This document shows, in pieces, positions 8,818 through 17,045 of a stretch of DNA of 64,000 nucleotides. The notes under the pieces were generated by a model that did not search any database, was not told where the DNA came from, and worked only from the letters and a program-made list of their open reading frames with translations. The first letter of the stretch is position 1. Each line of letters opens with the position of its first letter. Source of the DNA: Microbacteriaceae bacterium (lineage in GTDB: Bacteria > Actinomycetota > Actinomycetes > Actinomycetales > Microbacteriaceae); assembly GCA_027487865.1 (NCBI GenBank), contig JAIYCT010000007.1, positions 62,001-126,000 on the forward strand, in the 5' to 3' direction. Both the position numbers and the translations under genes were made by a program.

Positions 8818-9282
8818 CTACAGTCCCTGGATCCGTAAGCGTTCAATCAACAAATCAATTGCACCCTGTGGCCCAACCCAGAGTTGCTCACCTATTACTT
8901 CATCGAGTGTCAACCAGCGGTGCATAACGGTGTCGCGATGTTCGTTTGCTGTCCAGTTTTCTGAACTTGGTTCAAAAGGCTCTGAAACGCTCAGCTCGAA
9001 AAAGTGAGCTTCTCCAGAATCATGCAGCCGGACATCGTCCATTAGATGGTGGATTCTTGTAATTTCCAAGAAATCATCTGGATTGAAAATCTTCCCGGTC
9101 TCCTCAAAGACCTCGCGGATTATGCCCTCTAGTGGCTCCTCGCCAGTTTCTAATCCGCCACCTGGAAAAACCCACTGCGGTGGCAATCCAGACCCTGGGT
9201 CAAAGTGTGAGAGAAACAGCAAGAACTTGTTCTCTGGGGTGATGATTAGCGCTCTGGTTGAGATTCTGTGCCGCGGATTCAC
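8818..9282 (-). CDS. NUDIX hydrolase
   Basis: Hydrolyses a nucleoside diphosphate linked to another group; substrate unknown. The complete NUDIX box is seen: GGGLETGEEPLEGIIREVFE then ETGKI, matching G-x5-E-x7-R-E-x2-E-E-x-G, starting near residue 41. The 154-residue length fits a single-domain enzyme. It begins with GTG and overlaps the upstream YczE-like gene by four bases, so both come from one leaderless promoter. Substrate cannot be told from sequence; housecleaning of damaged nucleotides is one possibility. Confidence 0.88.
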   Translation of the reverse strand: MNPRHRISTRALIITPENKFLLFLSHFDPGSGLPPQWVFPGGGLETGEEPLEGIIREVFEETGKIFNPDDFLEITRIHHLMDDVRLHDSGEAHFFELSVSEPFEPSSENWTANEHRDTVMHRWLTLDEVIGEQLWVGPQGAIDLLIERLRIQGL

Positions 9283-9884
9283 AGCTTTCCTTTTTTGTCG
9301 ACCAATTTAAACAGCCTGAGCCCAAGCTGGTTTAGATAGCCAATGGCAAAGGCGAAGATCAGCGTTCCTTCTCGAACCTGTCCGCCAAGTGCGAAACCAA
9401 CCACAACAACCAGAACTTCGACAATTGACCTGGCCTGCCAAAACGGCAACTTAAAGCGTTGAGCGATACCGGTGTTTAGCCCATCACGTGGACCTTTACC
9501 CATGCCACAGGAGATGTAAAGCCCTGTCGCAAACGACACAACCACTAAACCGAGTACAAACCAGATCAGTTGAGCCAAGTAACTGTCAAGGTTTGGCATC
9601 AGAGGCAGCCAGAAATCCGCGTAAACACCGAGTAGAACGGCATTGAGAATTGAACCTATGCCTGGTTTCACCCGAAGTGGAATCCACGCCAACAGCACCA
9701 TGACGCTCACGGCGATAGTTGACTGTCCAAAACTCAATCCGGTTTGTTTGGAAACACCTTGCGCTAGCACATCCCATGGGGCTAGTCCGATCGATGCGTG
9801 AACCAGCATTGCAATGCCAATGCCGTAGACAAATAGCCCGACATTTAGCTTCAGGAAGCGATACACGAAATTAGACTGAACCAC
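9279..9884 (-). CDS. YczE/YyaS/YitT-family integral membrane protein
   Basis: Function unknown. The 201-residue protein has about five hydrophobic helices and the family signatures GLAPWDVLAQGVSKQTGLS near residue 32 and GMGKGPRDGLNTGIAQR near 130, a repeated G-x-x-P-x-D pattern suggesting an internal two-fold repeat, as in some transporters. It starts at GTG with no ribosome site but a TAATCT element 6 bases upstream. It is translationally coupled to the NUDIX gene. Assignment is to the family only; no substrate is proposed. Confidence 0.8.
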   Translation of the reverse strand: MVQSNFVYRFLKLNVGLFVYGIGIAMLVHASIGLAPWDVLAQGVSKQTGLSFGQSTIAVSVMVLLAWIPLRVKPGIGSILNAVLLGVYADFWLPLMPNLDSYLAQLIWFVLGLVVVSFATGLYISCGMGKGPRDGLNTGIAQRFKLPFWQARSIVEVLVVVVGFALGGQVREGTLIFAFAIGYLNQLGLRLFKLVDKKGKL

Positions 9885-9890
9885 GTCTAA

Positions 9891-9896
9891 AGATTA
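9891..9896 (-). promoter_or_regulatory. Predicted -10 element, leaderless YczE-like gene
   Basis: TAATCT on the minus strand, then TTAGAC, then the GTG start codon: again a 6-base gap and no ribosome site. Confidence 0.55.
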
Positions 9897-9905
9897 GGGG
9901 TCGCC

Positions 9906-10664
9906 TTGCCAGATTCAGCATTAAAGCAGTATTTCGATACTGCTCGCCCACATCTTTTGGCCCATCGCGGACTCAATCAGCACCAGATGGGCATCGACGA
10001 AAACTCAATTGCTGCATTCGAGCAGGCATTGAAATTTGGGGCAACACACATCGAGTCCGATGTGCACGCCACCAAAGACGGCGTCGCCGTCTTGTTCCAT
10101 GACGACGATCTGGAGCGAGTGGCCGGACTCCCCCTAAAAATTAGCGATTTGACCTTTGCCGAGCTAAGCGAAATACAGCTGGCAAACGGATCCAGAGTTC
10201 CAAGCCTCAAAGAAGTACTCGAGCACTTCCCCAGCCTGAGACTGAATCTGGACGTAAAGGCTGAGGCCGGCTGTGCAGCGACAGCCCAGGTGCTAAATGA
10301 GTTCAAGGCCTTCGACCGGGTCCTGGTGTCTAGCTTTTCCAAGGCTCGAAAGATTAAGACCCTGAGACTGTTGGACGCCAAGGTGGCCACCAGCGCAGCC
10401 AGCACCGAGGTGCTTGGGCTTTGGCTCACGCACAAGCTCTTTGGCATTGGCTTTGGACTAATTGCGAAGAACTTTGATGCGATTCAAATACCACGCAGCT
10501 TTGGCCTAATTCAGCTAGATACCAAAAGCTTTATCAAGCGAGCCAGAAAGCACGGGCTCGAGGTCCACTTCTGGACCGTGAATGACCCCGCTGAGGGAAA
10601 AGCTCTGCTTGCCCTAGATGCCACCGGTATCGTCTCTGACCGGGTAGATCTCTTCAAATTCTGA
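9906..10664 (+). CDS. Glycerophosphodiester phosphodiesterase
   Basis: Hydrolyses glycerophosphodiesters from lipid turnover to glycerol-3-phosphate and an alcohol. The 252-residue GDPD domain is complete: LLAHRG near residue 17 with the catalytic histidine, DENSIAAFEQAL, the metal-binding HIESDVHATKDG, and LFHDDDLERV with the second histidine. No signal peptide is seen, so it is likely cytoplasmic. The start must be the TTG at 9906 because the first ATG falls after the catalytic HRG; AGGGG lies 5 bases before it. It diverges from the YczE-like gene. Confidence 0.92.
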   Translation: MPDSALKQYFDTARPHLLAHRGLNQHQMGIDENSIAAFEQALKFGATHIESDVHATKDGVAVLFHDDDLERVAGLPLKISDLTFAELSEIQLANGSRVPSLKEVLEHFPSLRLNLDVKAEAGCAATAQVLNEFKAFDRVLVSSFSKARKIKTLRLLDAKVATSAASTEVLGLWLTHKLFGIGFGLIAKNFDAIQIPRSFGLIQLDTKSFIKRARKHGLEVHFWTVNDPAEGKALLALDATGIVSDRVDLFKF

Positions 10665-10725
10665 ACGCTTCCTGTGAATCGGCGAGATTAGGAATTACCC
10701 CATAGCCTGTGGGGTTGGGACTCGT

Positions 10726-11085
10726 ATGGCTGAATCTATGCGCGGTATGAGACTAGGAACACAATCCCTCGAATCAGATCGTGGTGTGGCCCTTTCCAGC
10801 AGGCAAACTGCTGAGTTTCGTTGCGCACAAGGGCACCAATTCCCCGTTGTTTTCTCCAGCGATGCAGAACTCCCACAAACTTGGGAATGCGCAGCCTGCA
10901 GTTCTGTCGCCATTCGCTTCGAAAATGGTGCCGAAATTGAGGTTACCGGCCTAGATGTCGAACCAAAGCGCTCACACTTTGACATGGTGTTAGAGCGCAG
11001 GACTCGCGACGAGCTTGAAGAGCTGCTGGCCGAAGTGCTAGCCGAGATGCGCGATCGCCGCTCGAAAGGCCGACTTACCGCCTAG
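10726..11085 (+). CDS. rbpA: RNA polymerase-binding protein RbpA
   Basis: Actinobacterial transcription activator that binds the group 1/2 sigma factor and stabilises the open promoter complex. The 119-residue protein shows the core RMGMRLG-type N-terminal tail, a zinc-ribbon CAQGHQF...CAAC (C-x3-H and C-x2-C), and the C-terminal sigma-interacting segment HFDMVLERRTRDELEELLAE. The tail of the gene overlaps ppm1 on the other strand by 11 bases. A second, divergent RbpA-family gene lies at 51004-51381. This copy is the one most similar to mycobacterial and Streptomyces RbpA. Confidence 0.93.
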   Translation: MAESMRGMRLGTQSLESDRGVALSSRQTAEFRCAQGHQFPVVFSSDAELPQTWECAACSSVAIRFENGAEIEVTGLDVEPKRSHFDMVLERRTRDELEELLAEVLAEMRDRRSKGRLTA

Positions 11086-11785
11086 TCAGGCGAGTTATCC
11101 CCCACTTAGTCGCCAATACAAATGCCTCCAGAACAATGGCCAGCGTCATTTTGCTGACCCCGTTCTCGCGCTCTACGAACTCAATCGGAACCTCAGTCAC
11201 TTTGCTGCCGATTGCCAGCACGTTCTTTGTCATTTCAACTTGAAACCCATAACCCTGAGCGGCAACACTTTCCAGCGGAAGTTTTAGTAGCAGTTCTTTG
11301 CCGTAGACCCGAAACCCCGCTGTTAGATCTCCGAGGTTAGAACCCAGCATTCTGGCCGCATAAAAGTTTCCAAACCTTGAAATCAACATTCGGTACCAGG
11401 GCCAGTTCCGCACCGCTCCCCCGGGAACCCAACGGGAGCCAATCACCAGCTGATCAAAGCCAGCACGCTCTAAAAGTTTTGGTAGGTCCTGAGCGCGGTG
11501 GCTGCCATCGGCGTCCATTTGCACAAACAGCTCAAAACCATTGGCTATCCCCCAGTGAATGCCGGCAAGGTAAGCCTTCCCAAGACCCTCTTTGCCGCCT
11601 CGGTGCAGCACATGCATTGCGGTAAGCGAGGCAGCGAGTCTATCGGCGAGAGCTCCGGTGCCATCCGGAGAGTTGTCATCAATCACCAACAGCTCGACAT
11701 TGGGATTGTGTCTAAAGAGGTCGGCTACCGATTTCTCCAAGGTCTCAATCTCGTTATAGGTCGGCATCATGACCAAGGTCTTCAT
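11075..11785 (-). CDS. ppm1: Polyprenol monophosphomannose synthase
   Basis: GT2 glycosyltransferase that moves mannose from GDP-mannose to polyprenyl phosphate, giving the donor for extracytoplasmic mannosylation. The 236 residues contain MPTYNEIETLEKSVADL, the VIDDNSPDGT acidic motif near residue 35 and QMDADGSHRAQDLPKLL near 90, all typical of dolichol-phosphate mannose synthases. There is no C-terminal membrane domain. The gene overlaps lnt by four bases; in Mycobacterium tuberculosis the same two activities are fused in one polypeptide, so here they are separate but coupled. Confidence 0.92.
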   Translation of the reverse strand: MKTLVMMPTYNEIETLEKSVADLFRHNPNVELLVIDDNSPDGTGALADRLAASLTAMHVLHRGGKEGLGKAYLAGIHWGIANGFELFVQMDADGSHRAQDLPKLLERAGFDQLVIGSRWVPGGAVRNWPWYRMLISRFGNFYAARMLGSNLGDLTAGFRVYGKELLLKLPLESVAAQGYGFQVEMTKNVLAIGSKVTEVPIEFVERENGVSKMTLAIVLEAFVLATKWGITRLTRR

Positions 11786-13281
11786 CGCTTGCGCCTAATC
11801 CCAAGTGCCAAAAAGCTAAGCGCGAGGGCTGCGTTTAGGCCATCAAACCAAAGGCCCAATCCAGTTGCTGGAGTGTTTCCATCAATAAGGGGAACGTTCT
11901 GCACCATGGCATCAGCGGTGTACCACTCAAGCTCATCAAGCACAGCACCATTGGGTAGGTAAATAGCACTCAGTCCAACGGTAGAGATGTTTACCACTGC
12001 CCTACCGGTTTCAATTGCGCGCAATCTTGCAATCGCGGCCTGCTGATAGGTCTCGTCGCTGTAGCCAAAGTCTGCGTTGTTGGTTTGAGAAAGAATTAGC
12101 TGCGCACCATCGAGCACCAAACCACGAGGAATGTCATCCTCCGCTATTTCAAAGCAAATAAGACTTCCGGCAGTGAACTGGGAGTTGGTAAAGATGCCGT
12201 CTCTGGTGCCAAAGGAATAACCCCTTGGGACCAGGTCGATTAAATCTGGAGCAAGACTGCGCCAAAACGCGCGGTCTGGAACGTACTCAGCGAATGGCAC
12301 CGGCCGCTTCTTATCGTAAAAATCTGTCGGCCCAATGCCCGGTTCCCAGAAAATCGTTGAGTTGAAAGCTTCCTCACCTCGGTAGGTGATGGTTCCAAAC
12401 GCCAGTGGTGCTTGGTATTTCTCAACCAGAGTGTCGATCTCTGCCCTGGCCCCAGCTGAATCCAGCGGAGAAATATCGGATGCATTCTCAGGCCAGACAA
12501 TAAGGTCCAGCTCTTCTTCGCTAGGTATCTTTGCGTAGCTGGCATCCAGGTGATTCTGCAAGATCGAACCACGCTCTTGGTTTGAAAAAAGCCCTGCCAG
12601 AGCATTGCCCTGCACCGCAGCGATCCTGATTTCACCGACCTGCTCAGTCCCAAGACCAATCGGGGTTATTGCTGGAACTAGGGCTACTGCTGCAGCGATA
12701 GCAGCCATGGGAATTAGCTTTGCTGGCCTTTTCTTGATCGATTCAAGCGAGATCAATACCAGCAGCATGGAGATAAGCACCAGCGCAAAACCTATAAGTG
12801 AAATCCCACCCCACCACGCGTAGTTCGCAAACCAACCATCGGCCTGGGTCATGCCCAATCGCGACCATGGAAATCCGCCGTAGGGGAAGTTTGAGCCAAC
12901 CCACTCGCGCAAGGTCCAGATGCTGGAAGCGGCGAATGCGAAACCAACCAAGCCGTAACCCTTGGGTTTCAGCCTTCGGTATAGCCAGGCGGTTGCCCCA
13001 ACCCCAAGGGCGAAGAAGAAGGACATCAGAGTGCTCAGCGCAATCAGCGGCACCGGACCCAGGTAAAGCGCCAGCCACTCAATGTGAGAGATGTAGTAGG
13101 CCTGACCGGCGATAAACCCAACAGCGCTTGCGACCCAAAATCCGAGCCCTCGGGTTGCTAAGAAGATCAACCCTGGAATCAATACCGCAAGGATCCAAAC
13201 GCCTTCGGTCGGAAACGCATACAGCGCTAAACCAGCGGCAATAATCGCTAGCGGGATTCGCCAGAGCAGTTGAATCATCAC
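11782..13281 (-). CDS. lnt: Apolipoprotein N-acyltransferase
   Basis: Adds the third acyl chain to the N-terminal cysteine of lipoproteins, or acts as partner of Ppm1. The 499-residue protein has about six N-terminal membrane helices, a nitrilase (CN hydrolase) domain from about residue 220 and a final helix. The likely triad is visible: glutamate in WPENASD, lysine in YDKKRPVPFAEY and cysteine in LICFE. It sits between helY (16 bases upstream) and ppm1 (4-base overlap). Its likely clients include the FKBP lipoprotein at 18942-19913. Confidence 0.93.
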   Translation of the reverse strand: MMIQLLWRIPLAIIAAGLALYAFPTEGVWILAVLIPGLIFLATRGLGFWVASAVGFIAGQAYYISHIEWLALYLGPVPLIALSTLMSFFFALGVGATAWLYRRLKPKGYGLVGFAFAASSIWTLREWVGSNFPYGGFPWSRLGMTQADGWFANYAWWGGISLIGFALVLISMLLVLISLESIKKRPAKLIPMAAIAAAVALVPAITPIGLGTEQVGEIRIAAVQGNALAGLFSNQERGSILQNHLDASYAKIPSEEELDLIVWPENASDISPLDSAGARAEIDTLVEKYQAPLAFGTITYRGEEAFNSTIFWEPGIGPTDFYDKKRPVPFAEYVPDRAFWRSLAPDLIDLVPRGYSFGTRDGIFTNSQFTAGSLICFEIAEDDIPRGLVLDGAQLILSQTNNADFGYSDETYQQAAIARLRAIETGRAVVNISTVGLSAIYLPNGAVLDELEWYTADAMVQNVPLIDGNTPATGLGLWFDGLNAALALSFLALGIRRKR

Positions 13282-13297
13282 TTGAGAAGCCTAAAAC

Positions 13298-15742
13298 CTA
13301 GACGTAGTAGCTGTAGGCAACAATGCCGCGTTTGACCTGATCCATCGCGTCATAGGCGGTCTTCGCAACCTCTGGGTCGGCACCCTTTGAGATTTGATCC
13401 AAAAGGTCAATTAGCTGCTTGGTCCACCTAATAAAGTCACCTGGCAGTTGCCCAGAGAGTTTCAGCACGTCATCTAGCCGGGCACCGGATGCCCAGCGGT
13501 AAATCGCCCATGACATTCCAAGTTCTAATTGCGTCTCTTTTGGAAGTCGATACTTGGTTTGTAATTCCAAAAGCTCTTCTTGAATCTCTTCGGTCTGGGC
13601 TAACACCTCTGCGAAGTTGCCCTTGGGGAGCTTTGGCTCGTATTCATTTTCTTCGCGACGCGCCTCATAAACCAGAGAGATTGCCATCGCCGCAAGGCTT
13701 GGCGCATCGAGCGTGCTCCAGACGCCACGGTTTAAGCACTCCGCAATTAGCAGGTCTCGCTCACCGTAAATCTTTGCCAGACGATTGCCCTTGGCTGTGA
13801 TTTCAAGGTCTTCGCCGTCCTGCACCATGTATTCCAAGTCAGTGAGTAGCAGGCAGATGCGCTGGAAGGTTTTGGCAACCTGGTTGGTGCGACCCTCGAT
13901 TGCTGCGATGGTGCCCTCAATCTCTTTGCGCAGCTTCTGGTAGCGCTCCCCCCACCTCGCGTGGGCTTCGCGATCCGAGCAGCCGTGGCAAGGGTGAGCT
14001 CGCATAGTCTTCTTCAAATCGGCAATGTCGTTATCAATGCGACGAAGCGAACGCGAGTTACGGATGTCTTTACCGGCCTTGTGCTTGCCGCTCACTCCGC
14101 TGCGCTCAAGATCGCTCAAATCGCGACGAAGTGCGGAATACTCCACAAAGTCACCCAGGTGGCATTGCATCGACTCCTCGTAGCCTTCGAGTGACTCTTG
14201 CTTTTCAGAGATAGACCTAGCAAGCCCCACCACTGATCGGTCGGCCTGGAATTGCGCAAAGGACTTCTCGAGAATCTTGCTGGCGCGATTAGCTCCAAAG
14301 GCTGCTGTTAGATTCACCGCCATGTTGTAGGTGGGTCGGAAGGAGCTGTTCAAGGGGTAGGTGCGCTTCGATGCAAGACCAGCGACCACTGTTGGATCCA
14401 GTTGTGCCCCCCACAAAATCACGCTGTGACCCTCGGTGTCGATACCACGACGACCGGCGCGACCGGTGAGCTGGGTGTACTCCCCCGGTGTGATTGCCAC
14501 GCGAGACTCACCATTGAACTTATCTAGCCGCTCCAACACCACTGTTCTGGCCGGCATGTTGATACCGAGAGCCAAAGTCTCGGTGGCAAAGATAACCTTG
14601 ACCAGCTTTCTGAGAAATAACTCCTCAACCACTTCCTTGAAGGCAGGCAGCATTCCAGCGTGATGAGCGGCAAATCCACGCTCCAAAGAGGCAAGCCAAT
14701 CGAAGTAGCCAAGGGTGTCGAGGTCTTCGTCCTGGATCGATGAACAGCGCGCGTCAACCAGTCGCCTGATCTCTAGCTGCTCTTCTTTGTTAGTGAGTCT
14801 TATTCCATAGCGACGGCAGGCTTCAACGGCCTTTTCGCAGCCTGCGCGAGAGAAGATGAAGAAGATTGCCGGTAATAGCTCAAGAGTTTCTAGTTCTAGG
14901 ACAACATCTGGCTTTTCCAGCTTTGGGAAAGCGCTCTGATTTCGGTTACGGTCAGTCGGCGAGTATTGCTTGCCACCCCATTTACCGGTGCGCTTGATTG
15001 GACCCCTAGCTCTGGCCTGGTGCTTGCGCAGTAGCTCCGGGTTCACGATCCCCTTATTTGATCCAGATTCAAAAAGCTCCAGGATCTCATCGCCGAGCAT
15101 TACATGCTGGTGCAGCGGAACCGGTCTGATCTCGGAGACAATAATTTGGGTGTTACCTCTGACCTCAGCAAGCCATGCCCCAAACTCCTCGGCGTTTGAG
15201 ACGGTGGCAGAAAGTGAAACCACCTTGACGTCTTTGGGAAGGTGAAGAATCACCTCTTCCCAAACTGCTCCGCGGAACCGGTCGGCCAGGTAGTGAACCT
15301 CATCCATCACCACATAGCCAAGATCTCTAAGTGAGGTCGAGGTGGCATAGATCATGTTGCGCAATACCTCGGTGGTCATGACCACAATCTGGGCCTCGGA
15401 GTTGTTGTTGGCATCTCCGGTCAGAAGGCCTACCTTGTCCTTGCCGTAGCGTGCTGCAAGCTCCGCAAACTTCTGATTGCTTAGCGCTTTAATCGGTGTT
15501 GTGTAGAAGACCTTTTGACCACTGGCAACAGCCAGGTGGATTGCAAACTCTCCAATAATGGTTTTACCAGCACCGGTTGGGGCTGCAACCAAGACTCCGG
15601 AACCGCTCTCGAGGGCAAGACAGGCTCGTTCCTGAAAGTCATCTAGGGGAAACTTCAGGCTTGAGATGAAACTTGTGAGCTCTTTGCCCTTGGAGCGGGT
15701 CTTAGCTCGCTGATACCGCTCAGCAGGTGATAGGTCAGTCAA
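13298..15742 (-). CDS. helY: Ski2/Mtr4-like DEAD/DEAH-box RNA helicase (HelY)
   Basis: ATP-dependent helicase of the Ski2 family found across actinobacteria, presumed to act in RNA turnover. The 814-residue protein has Walker A APTGAGKTIIGEF, box II VMDEVHYLADRFRG, SAT in VSLSATVSNAEE, QLTGRAGRRGID (motif VI) and a C-terminal DSHCT domain with a CHGCSDREAH cysteine cluster. The ORF track starts at 15907, but its first 55 residues are antisense-like reading of tatC. I chose the TTG at 15742, which has GAGGAG 8 bases upstream and overlaps the tatC stop by 8 bases. Confidence 0.9.
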   Translation of the reverse strand: MTDLSPAERYQRAKTRSKGKELTSFISSLKFPLDDFQERACLALESGSGVLVAAPTGAGKTIIGEFAIHLAVASGQKVFYTTPIKALSNQKFAELAARYGKDKVGLLTGDANNNSEAQIVVMTTEVLRNMIYATSTSLRDLGYVVMDEVHYLADRFRGAVWEEVILHLPKDVKVVSLSATVSNAEEFGAWLAEVRGNTQIIVSEIRPVPLHQHVMLGDEILELFESGSNKGIVNPELLRKHQARARGPIKRTGKWGGKQYSPTDRNRNQSAFPKLEKPDVVLELETLELLPAIFFIFSRAGCEKAVEACRRYGIRLTNKEEQLEIRRLVDARCSSIQDEDLDTLGYFDWLASLERGFAAHHAGMLPAFKEVVEELFLRKLVKVIFATETLALGINMPARTVVLERLDKFNGESRVAITPGEYTQLTGRAGRRGIDTEGHSVILWGAQLDPTVVAGLASKRTYPLNSSFRPTYNMAVNLTAAFGANRASKILEKSFAQFQADRSVVGLARSISEKQESLEGYEESMQCHLGDFVEYSALRRDLSDLERSGVSGKHKAGKDIRNSRSLRRIDNDIADLKKTMRAHPCHGCSDREAHARWGERYQKLRKEIEGTIAAIEGRTNQVAKTFQRICLLLTDLEYMVQDGEDLEITAKGNRLAKIYGERDLLIAECLNRGVWSTLDAPSLAAMAISLVYEARREENEYEPKLPKGNFAEVLAQTEEIQEELLELQTKYRLPKETQLELGMSWAIYRWASGARLDDVLKLSGQLPGDFIRWTKQLIDLLDQISKGADPEVAKTAYDAMDQVKRGIVAYSYYV

Positions 15743-16523
15743 CTTCCAGCTCCTCGCCCAGTAGCTTGGCATCGCGTCGAGCGCGGCGCTTGTCGTTGAG
15801 CACCGCAATCCCGACTGCGATGAAGTAAAAAGCGGCCAAAGGGCCCATAAGTAGGAACATCGACATCGGGTCCGCTGTCGGGGTTGCGAGAGCAGAAACC
15901 AATGCAATTACCAGAACAGCTACGCGCCAGCCCTTAAGAATTGCTTTACCGGTAACGATGTTGGCGAAGTTCATCAGAACCAGCAGTACCGGCATTACAA
16001 AGGCCAAGCCAAAGACCAGCACGATGCGAATTGCAAACAGAATGTAGTCGCTGGCATTGATCACGTTCGAGCTGCCCTCGGGGGTGAAGCCAATCAGGAC
16101 TATCACAAAGCTAGGTAGCGATGACCAAGCGATGTAGGCACCAGAAAGAAACAGCGGCACCGAGCTAAAAAGAAAACCTAAGGTGAAACGGCGCTCGCGA
16201 GTTTTGAGGCCTGGGGACACAAAGGCCCACAGGTTGTAGAGCCAAAATGGCGAGGTGATTATCACACCGAGAAATATCGACACCTGGACGCGTAGGTCAA
16301 AAGCCGAAACAACGGTGCCGAAATTTACGACTGCCTCAATGCCACGAGCCTTCGTTACCTCAAGTAGAGGTGCTTGCAGAATCTTGAATACCGGTTCAAA
16401 TAGGAACCAACCAACGGCGGTTCCTACAACTATAAAGCCCGCCGACCACGTAAGTCTTACACGCAGCTCTCTAAGGTGAGAGCCAAGGGACATGCGGCGC
16501 TCTTTATCTTTGCGCCCAAACAT
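15735..16523 (-). CDS. tatC: Sec-independent protein translocase TatC
   Basis: Receptor for twin-arginine signal peptides on folded exported proteins. The 262 residues form six membrane helices and begin with the conserved SLGSHLRELRVRLTWSAG, whose HLREL contains the essential glutamate for signal recognition. The tail is highly charged (KRRARRDAKLLGEELEVD). It overlaps tatA by one base and helY by eight. tatB is not seen here. The Rieske subunit QcrA, encoded upstream, is a known type of Tat substrate in actinobacteria. Confidence 0.96.
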   Translation of the reverse strand: MFGRKDKERRMSLGSHLRELRVRLTWSAGFIVVGTAVGWFLFEPVFKILQAPLLEVTKARGIEAVVNFGTVVSAFDLRVQVSIFLGVIITSPFWLYNLWAFVSPGLKTRERRFTLGFLFSSVPLFLSGAYIAWSSLPSFVIVLIGFTPEGSSNVINASDYILFAIRIVLVFGLAFVMPVLLVLMNFANIVTGKAILKGWRVAVLVIALVSALATPTADPMSMFLLMGPLAAFYFIAVGIAVLNDKRRARRDAKLLGEELEVD

Positions 16524-16729
16524 TAGCCTTGCTTCTGCTCGCCCTCAGGTGTGGTCTCAGCCTGAGGCTTTGCCTCGCTGGCTTTCGGCTGGCCTTCGGT
16601 ACCAATTTCCTTCCTAAAGATTCTCAACGACTGAGCCATGCTCTTTGCAAGACCTGGGAGCTTGGGAGCACCCCAAAGAAGCAATACGATCGCCAGAATA
16701 ATGATCCATTCCCAGCCCTGAAGTCTCAT
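16523..16729 (-). CDS. tatA: Sec-independent protein translocase TatA
   Basis: Pore-forming component of the Tat system. The 68-residue protein has an N-terminal membrane helix (GWEWIIILAIVLLLWGAPKL), the glycine-proline hinge and an amphipathic helix LAKSMAQSLRIFRKEI, then a charged tail rich in Glu and Gln. The track starts at 16747, but the ATG at 16729 has AGAGG eight bases upstream, gives the canonical short N-terminus, and clears the stop of the preceding gene by 4 bases. It overlaps tatC by one base. Confidence 0.94.
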   Translation of the reverse strand: MRLQGWEWIIILAIVLLLWGAPKLPGLAKSMAQSLRIFRKEIGTEGQPKASEAKPQAETTPEGEQKQG

Positions 16730-16733
16730 TGAA

Positions 16734-17045
16734 TTACCTCTTGTCAATATCCATGTGTTCTAAACGTGCAATCAGTCTATTCGTTCTGGCTTCCTCGGCA
16801 TCCTGCTTTGCACGAATGCGTTTCTTACTAGTCACTAACACCTCGCTAAGGTCTTCAGCCGTGGTGTTTTTGGCCGCTGTGAATTCTCTCTCGATTGGTT
16901 CTGCCAACAGGTGCATTGATGCTTGAAGTGGCAAGGCTGCGGCCTGCAGTCCCTTCAAACTCAGGAATAGTCGGTAGCCAACTAAAACCAGCCAGTAGAG
17001 GCTGGCAGCAATCGCGCCGATCCCAATGATCCATGCCCAACTCAC
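16734..17045 (-). CDS. Small membrane-anchored protein of unknown function (between pafC and tatA)
   Basis: I do not recognise this 103-residue protein. It has one N-terminal hydrophobic helix (about residues 4-32, IIGIGAIAASLYWLVLVGYRL), then a cytoplasmic, strongly charged stretch from about residue 45 predicted to be helical and possibly coiled-coil (IEREFTAAKNTTAEDLSEVL, KKRIRAKQDAEEARTNRLIA). It is coupled to pafC by a 4-base overlap and to tatA by a 4-base gap, so it is made with both. A role tied to Tat membrane export or PafBC can be imagined, but nothing in the sequence shows it. Confidence 0.7.
   Translation of the reverse strand: MSWAWIIGIGAIAASLYWLVLVGYRLFLSLKGLQAAALPLQASMHLLAEPIEREFTAAKNTTAEDLSEVLVTSKKRIRAKQDAEEARTNRLIARLEHMDIDKR

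Noticed and set aside
11498-11962. 154-residue plus-strand ORF over ppm1 and lnt
   Set aside because: Antisense shadow of two well supported genes; no ribosome site or promoter.
15743-15907. 55-residue N-terminal extension of helY in the ORF track
   Set aside because: It lies entirely in tatC in another frame and has an implausible Cys/Arg/Trp-rich composition; the TTG at 15742 has a proper ribosome site.
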